Positions 25,080 to 35,935 are shown, numbered from the stretch's first letter. The stretch is DNA of 64,000 nt from Arthrobacter sp. B3I4 (GCF_030816855.1 NZ_JAUSYK010000001.1:1302001-1366000); one strand, 5' to 3'. The notes: generated by a model not told the origin, from the letters alone. Program-made: numbers and translations.

Positions 25080-25141
25080 GCCGGGCAGCGGTATAGGTTC
25101 CGGGAATTGCGCCCGGCCCGGGGACATGATCGAGTAGGAAC

Positions 25142-25591
25142 ATGACTGAACAGCCCGCACCGATGGATTCCCAGCCGCTCAACGACCTCGAAGAGAAGCT
25201 TTCCCGGGGGGAAGAACCGGACGCCAACCCGGTGGACGTCGTCTTGTCCTTCCTCAACAACGAGGTCTACATCATCAGCTCCGAGACGGTCGACGGCCCG
25301 GATTCCCAGGTTGAGCCGCTGGTGCTCGCGAACGCCGCCGGCAAGCCCGTCCTGGCTGTCTTTTCACATCCCAGCCGTGTCGCTGAGCAGTACCTCGCGG
25401 CGGCCCCTAACGTGCTGGGGACGCAGGGCGCGGCGATCCTCGGCAACCTTGGCGATGAACTCGGCATGGTGATCAACCCCGGCGCGGCCTTCGGCTTTGA
25501 GATCGACCCGGAGGGCGTGGCCAACATCCGCCGTGACTTCAAGCCCGCCGACGAGGATCCGAACACACCGCAGGGCGGCACCCAGGCCTAG
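25142..25591 (+). CDS. SseB N-terminal domain protein
   Basis: A 149-residue protein with one SseB-like domain: VVLSFLNNEVYIISSE, then PLVLANAAGKPVLAVFSHP and ELGMVINPGAAFGFEI. The SseB domain occurs in enhanced-serine-sensitivity proteins; its biochemical role is not established. The ATG at 25142 follows GTAGGAAC. It is followed after 100 bases by a co-directional exopolyphosphatase-type gene. Confidence 0.82.
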   Translation: MTEQPAPMDSQPLNDLEEKLSRGEEPDANPVDVVLSFLNNEVYIISSETVDGPDSQVEPLVLANAAGKPVLAVFSHPSRVAEQYLAAAPNVLGTQGAAILGNLGDELGMVINPGAAFGFEIDPEGVANIRRDFKPADEDPNTPQGGTQA

Positions 25592-25691
25592 CGCTCCCGA
25601 CCGCTAAGTTCCGGTCCGTTCCGGATTCGCGCCCCGGCAGGCCTCCGCCCGCTGCGGCTCCGTTAGGCGGCCCGGGGAAGCGGAGGGAATA

Positions 25692-26729
25692 ATGGGCCCT
25701 ATGCGTCTAGGTGTCCTTGATATCGGCTCAAATACCGTCCACCTCCTCCTGGTGGACGCCCATCCCGGCGCGCGCCCTGTGCCGTTCGCCTCGCACAAAC
25801 GGCCGCTGTCCCTGGTGCAGTTCCTCGACAGCGACGGGAGCATCAACGACGCCGGCCAGCACGAACTGATCGAATTCGTCCTGGAGGCGTGGGAGTTCGC
25901 CGCCAGGCACAAAGCCGAGGACCTGCTCGCGTTCTGCACCTCGGCCATCCGTGAGGCGACCAACGGCCCTGCCGTCCTGGCCCGGGTCAAACACGAGACC
26001 ACCGTGACACTCCGGGAGCTGAGCGGCAGCGAGGAGGCCTCGATGACGTTCTTCGCGGTCCGCCGCTGGTACGGCTGGGGCGCGGGCCCCGTGCTGAACC
26101 TCGACATCGGCGGCGGTTCCTTCGAAATGGCCTACGGGGAGGACGAACTCCCGCAACTGGCGACATCGGTTCCGCTGGGAGCCAGCCGGCTTACCCGGGA
26201 CTGGCTCCAGGAGGACCCGCCGTCGGCCCGAAGCGTCAAGGAGCTGCGGCGCTACATCCGGGCCACACTCAAACCGGTGGTACGGAACTTCGAGAGCCTC
26301 GGGAAGGCCAACCACGTGGCCGGGACTTCCAAGACCTTCCGGTCGCTGGCCCGGATCGCGGGAGCCGCGCCCAGCGGCGCCGGGCCCTACGTCCGGCGGG
26401 AACTGCACGCCACGGACCTGGGGTTGTGGGCCCAGCGCATCTCGGCGATGGAGGTGGAGGACCGGCTCAACCTTCCCGGTGTTTCCGAGGCCCGCGCCCC
26501 CCAGCTGCTGGCCGGGGCGCTGGTGGCCGAGGCTGCTCTTGAGATGTTCGAATTTCCCAGCCTGGAGATCTGCCCGTGGGCGCTCCGAGAGGGCCTGATC
26601 CTCCGCCGCCTTGACCAGCTTGTCTCCGAGGGGCCGCTGCAGCCCGCACCCCACGTCACCGCCGCCCGCCAGGCGGAAGCTTCGCCGCCCGGTGGGGCGC
26701 ACGGGGCAGAGGAAGCGGTCGTGAGCTAA
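25692..26729 (+). CDS. Exopolyphosphatase / guanosine pentaphosphatase (Ppx/GppA)
   Basis: A 345-residue ASKHA-fold phosphatase. The phosphate-1 motif is LGVLDIGSNTVHLLLVD and the phosphate-2 motif is LDIGGGSFEMAYG. It hydrolyses polyphosphate or pppGpp; the two activities cannot be told apart here. It is the short actinobacterial form without the C-terminal HD domain. GGAGGG lies five bases before the ATG at 25692, and an in-frame ATG at 25701 is possible. The last 30 residues are polar and variable. Confidence 0.9.
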   Translation: MGPMRLGVLDIGSNTVHLLLVDAHPGARPVPFASHKRPLSLVQFLDSDGSINDAGQHELIEFVLEAWEFAARHKAEDLLAFCTSAIREATNGPAVLARVKHETTVTLRELSGSEEASMTFFAVRRWYGWGAGPVLNLDIGGGSFEMAYGEDELPQLATSVPLGASRLTRDWLQEDPPSARSVKELRRYIRATLKPVVRNFESLGKANHVAGTSKTFRSLARIAGAAPSGAGPYVRRELHATDLGLWAQRISAMEVEDRLNLPGVSEARAPQLLAGALVAEAALEMFEFPSLEICPWALREGLILRRLDQLVSEGPLQPAPHVTAARQAEASPPGGAHGAEEAVVS

Positions 26730-26814
26730 AGGGTGTCGATCCCGGCGTGCGCCGTTCGTCTAGAAGGTGAGAGGCCGGTAAAGGATCGGCCCGATCGTCA
26801 AGGAGGACAGCACC

Positions 26815-27156
26815 ATGGCACAGTACCTGCTCAGCATCTACCAACCTGTCGGCCCGGCCCCGGCCCCGGAGGTCCTGGAACCGATCATGCGGGACCTTGA
26901 GGCGCTCAACCGCGACATGAAGGCGGCTGGGGCCTGGGTGTTCACCGCCGGCCTTCATCCGACCGACACTGCCACCGTGGTCCGGCAGCAGGGTACCGAC
27001 GTTCTCGTCACGGACGGCCCCTTCGCCGAAGCGAAGGAGCACCTCGGAGGCTTCACTGTCATCGACGCGCCGGACCTTGACGCTGCGCTGGGCTGGGCAG
27101 AACGGCTCGCGCGGGCCACCACGCTTCCCATCGAAATTCGGCCCCTCCAGCACTAG
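26815..27156 (+). CDS. YCII/DGPF domain protein
   Basis: A 113-residue protein of the YciI-like superfamily, DGPF subgroup. The signature VTDGPFAEAKEHLGGFTVIDA is at about residues 62-82. AAGGAGGACAGCACC gives a strong ribosome binding site. DGPF proteins are typically encoded directly before ECF sigma factors of group ECF42, as here, with 12 bases between the two. They are thought to take part in signalling to that sigma factor; the mechanism is unknown. Confidence 0.9.
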   Translation: MAQYLLSIYQPVGPAPAPEVLEPIMRDLEALNRDMKAAGAWVFTAGLHPTDTATVVRQQGTDVLVTDGPFAEAKEHLGGFTVIDAPDLDAALGWAERLARATTLPIEIRPLQH

Positions 27157-27168
27157 GCGCCACCGGAC

Positions 27169-28668
27169 ATGGACCGCGAAGCCGCCGCAGCCCGGCCGCC
27201 GGAGCCCTCCGGGTCTTCCGCCGAAGGCCGCGGGGCCTCCGCGGCCGCGCCGCCGGAGCCGGAGATTGGGCGGGTCTTCCGGCATGAGTACGGGCGCGCA
27301 GTCGCCGTCCTGACCCGCGTCCTCGGCGACATCGACGCCGCCGAGGACGCTGTCCAAGACGCTTTCACCCAGGCTGTCGCGCGCTGGCCGGCTACGGGTC
27401 TGCCGCCCAATCCGGCAGCCTGGATCCTCACCACAGCGCGAAACCGGGCGATTGACCGGGTGCGCCGGGAGTCCCAGCGCGCGGACAAGCAGCACAAGGC
27501 ATGGCGGCTGCAGGACGCCGGCTCCCCGGCAACAGCGACGCCGGAGGAACACGTTCTTGCCGCTATCTCCAAGGAGGGAACCGTGGACGATGACCGGCTG
27601 CGCCTGATCTTCACCTGCTGCCACCCGGCGTTGGCCCTCGAGGCGCGGGTGGCGCTGACGCTGCGGCTGCTGGGCGGACTGACGACGGCGGAAATCGCGC
27701 GGGCATTCCTCGTTCCGGACGCCACGATGGCCCAGCGGCTGGTCCGGGCGAAAGCCAAAATCCGCGACGCCCGGATCCCGTACCGGGTTCCGACGGGCGC
27801 AGACCTCCCGGACCGCCTGCCAGCGGTGCTCGCAGTGGTCTACCTGATCTTCAACCAGGGCTACGGTTCGAATCCCGGCGGTGAGGCGCCTGCCGGGGAC
27901 CTCTGCAGCGAAGCGATCCGGCTTGGACGGCTGCTGGCGGCCCTGATGCCCGACGAACCAGAGGTAACAGGCCTGCTGGCCCTGATGCTGCTCACCGAGT
28001 CACGGCGTGAAGCGCGCGGAGCCGGCGGCGGACCGGTGCTGCTCGCGGAACAGGACCGCAGCCGCTGGGACGCCGGCATGGTGACTGAAGGCCAGGAGCT
28101 GGTGCACCGATGCCTGCGCCGGAACCAACCCGGTCCCTACCAGTTGCAGGCTGCAATTAATGCCGTGCACAGCGACGCGCCCGAGGCAGCAGCAACCGAC
28201 TGGGGACAGATCCTGCGGCTCTACGACCAGCTGCTCGGGATAGCGCCCGGTCCGGTGGTGGCCCTGAACCGGGCGGTGGCGCTCGCCGAAGTGGAGGGCC
28301 CGGCCGCCGGACTCCGCGCCGTCGACACGCTGCCGCTCGAAAACTACTATCTGTTCCACGCCGTCCGTGCCGACTTCCTGGTCCGGCTCGGCCGCCGCGG
28401 CGACGCCGCAGCTGCCTATGAGGCTGCCTTGGGTCTGGCCGTCAGCGCATCGGACCGGACATTCCTGGCCGCCCGCCTAGCTGGCCACCCGCGGGGACCC
28501 GGGCGTGCAAGCCGCGGACCAAGGCACCTGAGCCCGAAGGGACAAAGCGGGTTAACGGCGAAGGCACCGGCCGTCCGTTGCGGGAAAATGGGGGAAACCC
28601 GCGCAGACGACCGGTGCCGGGCAGGCATCCGCATGCCTGCTTCATCACTCGCACCCTCAATGAGGTAG
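27169..28668 (+). CDS. ECF42-type RNA polymerase sigma factor with C-terminal TPR-like region
   Basis: An ECF sigma factor. Region 2 is at about residues 42-105 (EDAVQDAFTQAVARWP, then WILTTARNRAIDRVRRE). Region 4 is near 155-200 (TTAEIARAFLVPDATMAQRLVRAKAKI). The long ECF42 C-terminal helical domain includes the marker VYLIFNQGYG. It is paired with the DGPF gene rather than with an anti-sigma factor. At 499 residues it is longer than usual: family similarity ends near FLAARLA (about residue 435). The last 60 or so residues read through GC-rich DNA with a hairpin, so a lost stop or a frameshift is possible. Confidence 0.87.
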   Translation: MDREAAAARPPEPSGSSAEGRGASAAAPPEPEIGRVFRHEYGRAVAVLTRVLGDIDAAEDAVQDAFTQAVARWPATGLPPNPAAWILTTARNRAIDRVRRESQRADKQHKAWRLQDAGSPATATPEEHVLAAISKEGTVDDDRLRLIFTCCHPALALEARVALTLRLLGGLTTAEIARAFLVPDATMAQRLVRAKAKIRDARIPYRVPTGADLPDRLPAVLAVVYLIFNQGYGSNPGGEAPAGDLCSEAIRLGRLLAALMPDEPEVTGLLALMLLTESRREARGAGGGPVLLAEQDRSRWDAGMVTEGQELVHRCLRRNQPGPYQLQAAINAVHSDAPEAAATDWGQILRLYDQLLGIAPGPVVALNRAVALAEVEGPAAGLRAVDTLPLENYYLFHAVRADFLVRLGRRGDAAAAYEAALGLAVSASDRTFLAARLAGHPRGPGRASRGPRHLSPKGQSGLTAKAPAVRCGKMGETRADDRCRAGIRMPASSLAPSMR

Positions 28669-28755
28669 TACCTACGCTAGTCATCGAGGTTGGGAGCAAC
28701 CTGCGCTGAACATGTGAGCTGGCTGTGAATCGCAACGGACTGCAATGATGGGAAC

Positions 28756-29589
28756 ATGAGCAACCGAATCGCATTCCTGGGCTGTGGGTCGATGAACGAG
28801 GCAATTCTGGGCGGCATGATCGCCGGCGGGACGGAGCCGGCGGACATCGTCGCTACCGTCCGGCGGGCCGAGCGGGCCGCGGAACTGGCCGAACGCCACC
28901 ATGGCATCACCGCGATTGCCGGTGAGGAGGAGCCGGAAAACAACGTGCAGGCCGCCACCGGCGCCGCCGTCGTGATCCTCGGCGTCAAACCTGTCGGGAT
29001 CGCCGACCTGGCCCGCGAAATCAGCGGGGCCCTTTCGCCGGACACCATCGTCGTCAGCGTCGCCGCGGCAGTGTCGCTGGAGCAGCTGGAAGGGGCGCTT
29101 CCGGCCGGGCAGCCGGTGATCCGCTCCATGCCAAACACCCCCGCCAAACTGGGCCGCGGCGTCGTGTCCGTCTCCGCCGGAAAGCACTGCTCGGCTGAAC
29201 AGCTGCAACAGGCCAAAGACATCTTCGCTGCCGTGGGCACCGTCGTCGAGATCCCCGAAGAACAGGTGGACGCCCTGTCGGCGATCAGCGGTTCCGGCCC
29301 CGCGTACGTCTTTTACCTGGCCGAGGCGATGGCGTCGGCCGGCGTGGAGCTGGGCCTCGACCCCGAGCTTTCCCTGCTGCTCGCGCGGGAGACCGTCGCC
29401 GGCGCCGGGCTCATGCTCGCCGAGCCGGGAGCCGATCCGGCAGCGTTGCGCAAGGCGGTTACCAGCCCCAACGGCACCACCGAACGGGCGCTCGCCACCT
29501 TCGACGAACGCAGCCTTCCCGCGATCCTTGCGGCGGGCGCGCGCTCCGCGGCCGAACGCGCCGCGGAAATCACCAAGCAACTCGGCTAG
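28756..29589 (+). CDS. proC: Pyrroline-5-carboxylate reductase
   Basis: Final step of proline synthesis, NAD(P)H-dependent. It has 277 residues, as expected. The Rossmann start is NRIAFLGCGSMNEAILGGMI, and conserved motifs include PNTPAKLGRGVVS and the family signature SAISGSGPAYVFYLAEAMA. It stands alone with no other proline gene nearby. The ATG at 28756 has only a weak ribosome binding site (GGGAAC). Confidence 0.95.
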   Translation: MSNRIAFLGCGSMNEAILGGMIAGGTEPADIVATVRRAERAAELAERHHGITAIAGEEEPENNVQAATGAAVVILGVKPVGIADLAREISGALSPDTIVVSVAAAVSLEQLEGALPAGQPVIRSMPNTPAKLGRGVVSVSAGKHCSAEQLQQAKDIFAAVGTVVEIPEEQVDALSAISGSGPAYVFYLAEAMASAGVELGLDPELSLLLARETVAGAGLMLAEPGADPAALRKAVTSPNGTTERALATFDERSLPAILAAGARSAAERAAEITKQLG

Positions 29590-29641
29590 CCGGACGCCGG
29601 AAGCCACGACGCCGCCATAACCCGGTGGCAGGATAGGACCC

Positions 29642-30223
29642 ATGGAACTGCACATCACAGGGGACCCCGCGGCGGACAGGCTTCTGAGCGAGGATGCCTT
29701 TGCCCTGCTCACCGGCATGCTGCTGGACCAGCAGGTGACCATGGAATCGGCCTTCGCCGGTCCGGAAAAGATCCGCGCGCGCATCGGATCCCTGGAGCCG
29801 GCCGCGATTGCCGATTACGATCCGCAGGATTTCGTCGAAATGTTTAAGGAGCGCCCCGCCGTCCACCGGTTCCCCGGATCCATGGCCGGCCGCGTCCAGA
29901 CCCTTGCGGAAACGGTACGCAGTGACTGGAACGGTGATGCCACTGCGATCTGGACGAAGGGCGGCCCTGACGGGCAGGAGGTGCTGCGCCGGCTTAAGGC
30001 GCTACCGGGATTCGGCGAGCAAAAGGCGAAGATTTTCCTGGCCCTGCTCGGAAAGCAGTGCGGTCTCACGGCCGAAGGCTGGCGTGAGGCCGCGGGCCAC
30101 TATGGCGAGGAGAACGCCTTCCTGTCCGTGGCCGACATCGTGGACCCGGAGTCGCTGGCAAAGGTGCGGGCCAGCAAGCAAGCGGCCAAGGCCGCCGCAA
30201 AAGCGGCCAAGACCGCGGACTGA
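29642..30223 (+). CDS. HhH-GPD-type base-excision repair protein
   Basis: A 193-residue protein of the actinobacterial HhH-GPD family, related to endonuclease III-like glycosylases. The helix-hairpin-helix is LKALPGFGEQKAKIFLALLG, and LLTGMLLDQQVTMESAF precedes it. No iron-sulfur cluster cysteines are present, and the catalytic Asp of glycosylases is not obvious, so substrate and activity are uncertain. The tail is an Ala/Lys-rich helix. Confidence 0.85.
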   Translation: MELHITGDPAADRLLSEDAFALLTGMLLDQQVTMESAFAGPEKIRARIGSLEPAAIADYDPQDFVEMFKERPAVHRFPGSMAGRVQTLAETVRSDWNGDATAIWTKGGPDGQEVLRRLKALPGFGEQKAKIFLALLGKQCGLTAEGWREAAGHYGEENAFLSVADIVDPESLAKVRASKQAAKAAAKAAKTAD

Positions 30224-30285
30224 TTCGTGGACGCCCCTGCACCCCGTGCTGGGGCGCTAATCCTCGCGGTGCCCGCAGGTAGGCC

Positions 30286-30972
30286 CTAAGGCCGCGCGGC
30301 GAACCGTTCCAGCAGGTCAACGTGGCCGGAGACGATGAGCATGTCCCGCGCGGACACCTTCGTTTCCGGGCGGGCGTAGGTGAAGTCCTCACCGGGGGAC
30401 TTGACGCCGACAATCGTGACGCCGTATTTCGAGCGCACCTTGGATTCGTCGAGGGTGAAGCCCACAGTCTCGCGCGGCGGGTACATCTTCACGATCGCGA
30501 AGTCGTCGTCGAACTCGATGAAATCCAGCATGCGCCCGGAAACGAGGTGCGCGGCCCGGACACCGGCGTCGGCCTCAGGGTAAATGACGTGGTTGGCGCC
30601 GATCCGGGTCAGGATCTTGCCGTGCGAGGGGGTGATCGCCTTGACCCAGAGGTGTTCGATGCCGAGGTCCACCAGGTTCACGGTGATCAGGACCGAGGAC
30701 TCGATGGAGGTTCCGACCCCGACGACGGCGGAGCTGAACTCCTGCGCGCCGAGCTGGCGCAGGGCGTCGATGTTGGTCGCGTCGGCCTCGACCACGTGGG
30801 TGAGTACACCGGCCCACTTCTGCACGAGGTTCCGGTCGCGTTCGATCGCCAGCACCTCGCGGCCCTGCTTGACCAGCTGTTCGGCGGTGGACGCGCCGAA
30901 GCGGCCCAGCCCGATCACCAGCACGGGCGCGTTGTGGGCGGGACGGTTGACGGCGCCTGAGGAACTAGCCAA
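30286..30972 (-). CDS. trkA: Potassium uptake regulatory subunit TrkA (RCK/KTN)
   Basis: A cytoplasmic NAD-binding gating subunit of the Trk/Ktr potassium channel. The RCK-N Rossmann motif is VLVIGLGRFGASTAEQL, and the RCK-C part is TKVSARDMLIVSGHVDLLERF. It has 228 residues if the TTG at 30972 is the start, which overlaps the trkH 3' end by eight bases; a GTG at 30951 is an alternative. It is the second gene of a trkH-trkA operon on the minus strand. Confidence 0.9.
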   Translation of the reverse strand: MASSSGAVNRPAHNAPVLVIGLGRFGASTAEQLVKQGREVLAIERDRNLVQKWAGVLTHVVEADATNIDALRQLGAQEFSSAVVGVGTSIESSVLITVNLVDLGIEHLWVKAITPSHGKILTRIGANHVIYPEADAGVRAAHLVSGRMLDFIEFDDDFAIVKMYPPRETVGFTLDESKVRSKYGVTIVGVKSPGEDFTYARPETKVSARDMLIVSGHVDLLERFAARP

Positions 30973-32398
30973 TGATCGGTCTCTCTTCCGGGTAGTGGTA
31001 CAGCTGGCTGCGCTGGCGCAAGGCCAGCCCAGCGGCGAGGGTGACGGTGCCGACGCGGCCGGCAAACATCAATGCGGTGAGCACGTAGACCCCGTCGGGG
31101 GGCAGTTCCGCGGCCAGGTTGGTGCTCAGGCCCACCGTGGCGAAGGCGGAAATTGTCTCGAACAGCACCCGGTCCAGCGACGCTCCGCTGATCTGCAGCA
31201 GGAGCAGGGCCGACACCGCGACCAGCGTGGCCCCGGCGACGATGACGGAGATGGCCACCCGCATGGTTCCCTGCGGGATGGTGCGGCCGTAGATCTTGAC
31301 GTCCGCGTCGCCGCGGGCTTCGGCGATGATAGCCAGGAACATCACCGCGATTGTGGTGACCTTGATGCCGCCGGCGGTCGACGCGGAGCCGCCGCCGGCG
31401 AACATCAACGCATCCGTGAGCAGCATGGTGGTGGAGTCCATGTGGTTCTGATCCACCAGGTTAAAGCCGCCCGAGCGGGTCATGACCGAAGCGAAGAGCG
31501 AGTGCGTGATTTTATCACCCAGGCTCATGCCGCCGATGGTACGCAGGTTGTCCCATTCCATCAGTCCCCAGAGCACCGCGCCGGCGGCCAGCAGGATCAA
31601 TGAGACCTGGATGGTCAGCTTGGTGTGCAGGTTCCACTTTCGCCAGTTCAGCCCGTTTTGCTGCAGCACCATCACCACGGGGAAGCCCAGGCTGCCGAGG
31701 AAGACCCCTAGCATCAGCGGGATGAGGATCCACAGGTCGGTCTCGTAGGGGACGATGCCGTCCGAGTGCGGTGTGAAACCGGCGTTGTTGAACGAGGAGA
31801 TCGCATAGAACACACCGTGCCAGACTGACTGGCCAACGCTTTCGCCCAGCGTCAGGAACCGCGGAATCATCACCAGGGCGAGGACCGCTTCGATCACCAC
31901 GGAGGTGACGATGACGATCCGCAACAGAGCGCCGACCTCGCCGAGACGGCCGGCGTTGTTCATCGCCTCCTGAGCGATGAGTTTGCCGCGGACGCCGAGC
32001 TTCTTGCTCACCATCAGCGCCAGCAGCGAGGCCAGGGTCAGCGTGCCGAGCCCGCCGACAAAGATGCCGACCAAGATAACGAGTTGGCCGAAAAAGGACC
32101 AGTGCACCGCGGTGGACACGACAGTCAGCCCGGTCACGCACACGGCAGACACGGCGGTGAAGAGGGCCTGGTGCAGCGGCGTCACCTGCCCCGTGGCGGA
32201 GGACATCGGCAGCGACAGCAGGCCGGTAAAGATGAGGACCACGACGGCGAAGGCTGAGAGGGCGAGCCGCGCCGGGGAGGTGTTGGCGATGTTGTCGATG
32301 AAGTCACGCAGCCGGGTGAGGATCCACAGGCCCTCGCGCTCCGGCTGGCCGGGGTGCCAGCTGGCCGGGCTCGGTGACCTCGACTGGCTTTGCGTCAT
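30965..32398 (-). CDS. trkH: Potassium uptake membrane subunit TrkH/KtrB
   Basis: A membrane pore subunit of about 477 residues with four M1-P-M2 repeats. The selectivity-filter regions are recognisable: AVSAVCVTGLTVVST, SSFNNAGFTPHSD, ASVMTRSGGFNLVD and SAFATVGLSTNLA. It imports K+ (or Na+/K+) with TrkA. The ATG at 32398 (M-T-Q-S-Q-S) follows AGGACAAG; the upstream frame to 32533 is not conserved. It is divergent from acuC, with about 100 bases between. Confidence 0.92.
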   Translation of the reverse strand: MTQSQSRSPSPASWHPGQPEREGLWILTRLRDFIDNIANTSPARLALSAFAVVVLIFTGLLSLPMSSATGQVTPLHQALFTAVSAVCVTGLTVVSTAVHWSFFGQLVILVGIFVGGLGTLTLASLLALMVSKKLGVRGKLIAQEAMNNAGRLGEVGALLRIVIVTSVVIEAVLALVMIPRFLTLGESVGQSVWHGVFYAISSFNNAGFTPHSDGIVPYETDLWILIPLMLGVFLGSLGFPVVMVLQQNGLNWRKWNLHTKLTIQVSLILLAAGAVLWGLMEWDNLRTIGGMSLGDKITHSLFASVMTRSGGFNLVDQNHMDSTTMLLTDALMFAGGGSASTAGGIKVTTIAVMFLAIIAEARGDADVKIYGRTIPQGTMRVAISVIVAGATLVAVSALLLLQISGASLDRVLFETISAFATVGLSTNLAAELPPDGVYVLTALMFAGRVGTVTLAAGLALRQRSQLYHYPEERPIIG

Positions 32399-32499
32399 GG
32401 GTGACTTGTCCTCGGTTGAAACGGTGTCCTTCAGTAGTAAACCACTATATTCCGCGCAAGGACGGGGGAGAGGGCGTGCACTCCGGTAGCCTGTGACTG

Positions 32500-33723
32500 A
32501 TGACCTTCCTGCCCGGACTCGTTCAAACCGCACTCCCGACGACGGTGGTGTGGGATCCGGCCATGACGGCGTACAACTTTGGCCACAGCCACCCGATGGC
32601 GCCGGAGCGGATGGAACTTACTGTCCGCCTGGCGGGGAGCCTGGGTCTGCTGGACCTGGACCACGTCACGGTGTCCGCCCCCTTGCTGGCTTCGGACGAG
32701 GAACTGGGCAGCGTGCACAGCGCGGAATACATCGCCGCCGTCCGCCGCGTCAGCGCCGCTCCGGATGCCCCGGACCTGGAACGCGGCCTCGGCACCGAAG
32801 ACGACCCTGCCTTCGCCGGCATGCATGAGGCCAGCGCCCGGCTGGCGGGTGGTTCGCTGCTGGCGGCGGCAACGGTCCTCGACGGCAGCGCGGTCCGCGC
32901 CGTGAACTTCGGCGGCGGCATGCATCACGCCTCCCGGGAACGGGCCAGCGGCTTCTGCATCTATAACGACGCCGCGCTCGCGATCCAGCGGCTGCTCGAC
33001 GGCGGCGTGCAGCGGGTGGCCTACATCGACGTCGACGCCCACCATGGCGACGGGACGCAGAGCATCTTCTGGAACGACCCGCGGGTGCTGACCATTTCCC
33101 TGCACGAGACCGGCCTGACCCTGTTCCCCGGTACGGGCTTCGCCAACGAAATTGGCGGCCCCGACGCCCTGGGCACTGCCGTCAACGTGGCACTCCCGCC
33201 CGGCACCGGCGACGCCGGCTGGCTGCGGGCCTTCCACGCCGTCGTTCCGCAGCTGGTGGGCGCCTTCGAACCGGAGGTCATCGTCAGCCAGCACGGTTGC
33301 GACTCCCACCGCCTTGACCCGCTCACCCACCTGAACATCAGCGTGGACGGCCAGCGCGAGGCGGCCACCGCGATTGGCAACCTCGCGGCCCGCTACTGCG
33401 AGAACCGCTGGATTTCCACCGGCGGCGGCGGGTACAACGTGATCACGGTGGTCCCGCGGTCCTGGAGCCACCTGATCGCGATCGCCGCCGGCCGCCCGGT
33501 TCCGCTGCGCACCCGGGTGCCGGACGACTGGCGGCAGTACGTGCATGAGAAGTACGGGGCGAAATACGGTGTGGAACCGCCCTTGGTGATGGGGGACGAC
33601 GTTGACCTTTGGTGGCGGTCCTGGGAGGTCGGTTTCGACCCGAACGACGACGTCGACCGCACCGTGATGGCCACCCGTAAGGAGATCTTTCCGCTCTACG
33701 GGCTGGATCCCTGGTTCGATTGA
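32500..33723 (+). CDS. acuC: Acetoin utilization protein AcuC / class I histone-deacetylase family
   Basis: A 407-residue Zn-dependent deacetylase fold. Zn and catalytic motifs are GGGMHHASRERASGF, YIDVDAHHGDGTQ (Asp-x-His ligands) and STGGGGYN near residue 306. It probably deacetylates acetyl-CoA synthetase, the known role of AcuC. The ATG at 32500 lacks a clear ribosome binding site and may be leaderless. There are no acu neighbours. Confidence 0.9.
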   Translation: MTFLPGLVQTALPTTVVWDPAMTAYNFGHSHPMAPERMELTVRLAGSLGLLDLDHVTVSAPLLASDEELGSVHSAEYIAAVRRVSAAPDAPDLERGLGTEDDPAFAGMHEASARLAGGSLLAAATVLDGSAVRAVNFGGGMHHASRERASGFCIYNDAALAIQRLLDGGVQRVAYIDVDAHHGDGTQSIFWNDPRVLTISLHETGLTLFPGTGFANEIGGPDALGTAVNVALPPGTGDAGWLRAFHAVVPQLVGAFEPEVIVSQHGCDSHRLDPLTHLNISVDGQREAATAIGNLAARYCENRWISTGGGGYNVITVVPRSWSHLIAIAAGRPVPLRTRVPDDWRQYVHEKYGAKYGVEPPLVMGDDVDLWWRSWEVGFDPNDDVDRTVMATRKEIFPLYGLDPWFD

Positions 33724-33811
33724 GAGGCCGCTGGGGTGCGCGCCAGGTGGGGGCAGTGGCAGCCGCAATTAGTGGATGCCATCCGGCGTATATGTCGCTA
33801 GGGTGGAGGGC

Positions 33812-34387
33812 ATGGTGACAGACGACGTATTTGCCGTCATTGCAGAGGCGACCCGGCGCGACATTCTGGTGTCCCTCCGCGACGGGGACAAGGCGGTGGG
33901 GGAGCTGGTCCAGGAGCTGGAAGCGAGTCAGCCCACCATCTCCAAGCACCTCAAGGTGCTGCGTGAAGCGGACTTGGTCAGCATGCGCGCCCAGGGCCAG
34001 AAGCGCTACTACGCCCTGAACCGTACGCCGCTGGCCGGCGTCGCAAGCTGGCTCGAGACGTTCGACGTCGGCCGCGCCGCCGAAGCGTCACCGCCGGCAG
34101 CCCCGGCACCCGCCCCGGCTGCTGCTGCACAGCCGGGCCCGCTCGCCGCGGCGGCTTCCCCTGCTTCCGGTGCCCTCCCAACTGCTGCCCCGGGAGCACC
34201 GATTGCCCCGTCCCGGACCGCCCCGGACCGTCCGGCACCCGGCGTGCTCAGCCCGGCCGTCGCCCTTCCCGTCGGCACCGCAGCCGAGGACAAGCGGCCG
34301 CAGCAGATCGGCCGCACAGTGGGCCGTGCCGCCACCCGCGCCGCGGACCTGCTGGCCAACCTGCCCAAGTTCGGGCGCAAGAAGTAA
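33812..34387 (+). CDS. ArsR-family transcriptional regulator with Ala/Pro-rich extension
   Basis: A winged-helix repressor. Residues 1-80 form the ArsR domain (VIAEATRRDILVSLRDGDKAV, ASQPTISKHLKVLREADLV, QKRYYALN). No metal-binding ELCVCDL-type motif is seen, so the ligand is unknown. After residue 88 comes about 75 residues of Ala/Pro low complexity and then a basic helix ending LANLPKFGRKK, an unusual tail for this family. GTGGAGGGC precedes the ATG at 33812. Confidence 0.88.
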   Translation: MVTDDVFAVIAEATRRDILVSLRDGDKAVGELVQELEASQPTISKHLKVLREADLVSMRAQGQKRYYALNRTPLAGVASWLETFDVGRAAEASPPAAPAPAPAAAAQPGPLAAAASPASGALPTAAPGAPIAPSRTAPDRPAPGVLSPAVALPVGTAAEDKRPQQIGRTVGRAATRAADLLANLPKFGRKK

Positions 34388-34517
34388 CCCAACCACCTCG
34401 GCTTGGAGGTCATTTCTGCCGCGCGATACAACCTTCGGTGCGTGTCAGGTTGTTCTCACATGGCGGGCTTTTAGGCTCTGAAGTGGGAAAACCCCGGGAG
34501 CCGGTGCGACGATGTAG

Positions 34518-35900
<1,383 letters not shown>

Positions 35901-35935
35901 GGGCGCCATCATGCCCCCGCCGCGGGTTCCCCACG

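Noticed and set aside
27866..27890. tRNA T-loop-like sequence GGTTCGAATCCC
   Set aside because: It lies inside the ECF sigma factor gene (codons for G-S-N-P-G), and no cloverleaf could be formed around it.
32431..33768. 445-residue antisense frame over acuC
   Set aside because: Shadow of the high-GC sense gene, with no motifs and an improbable composition.
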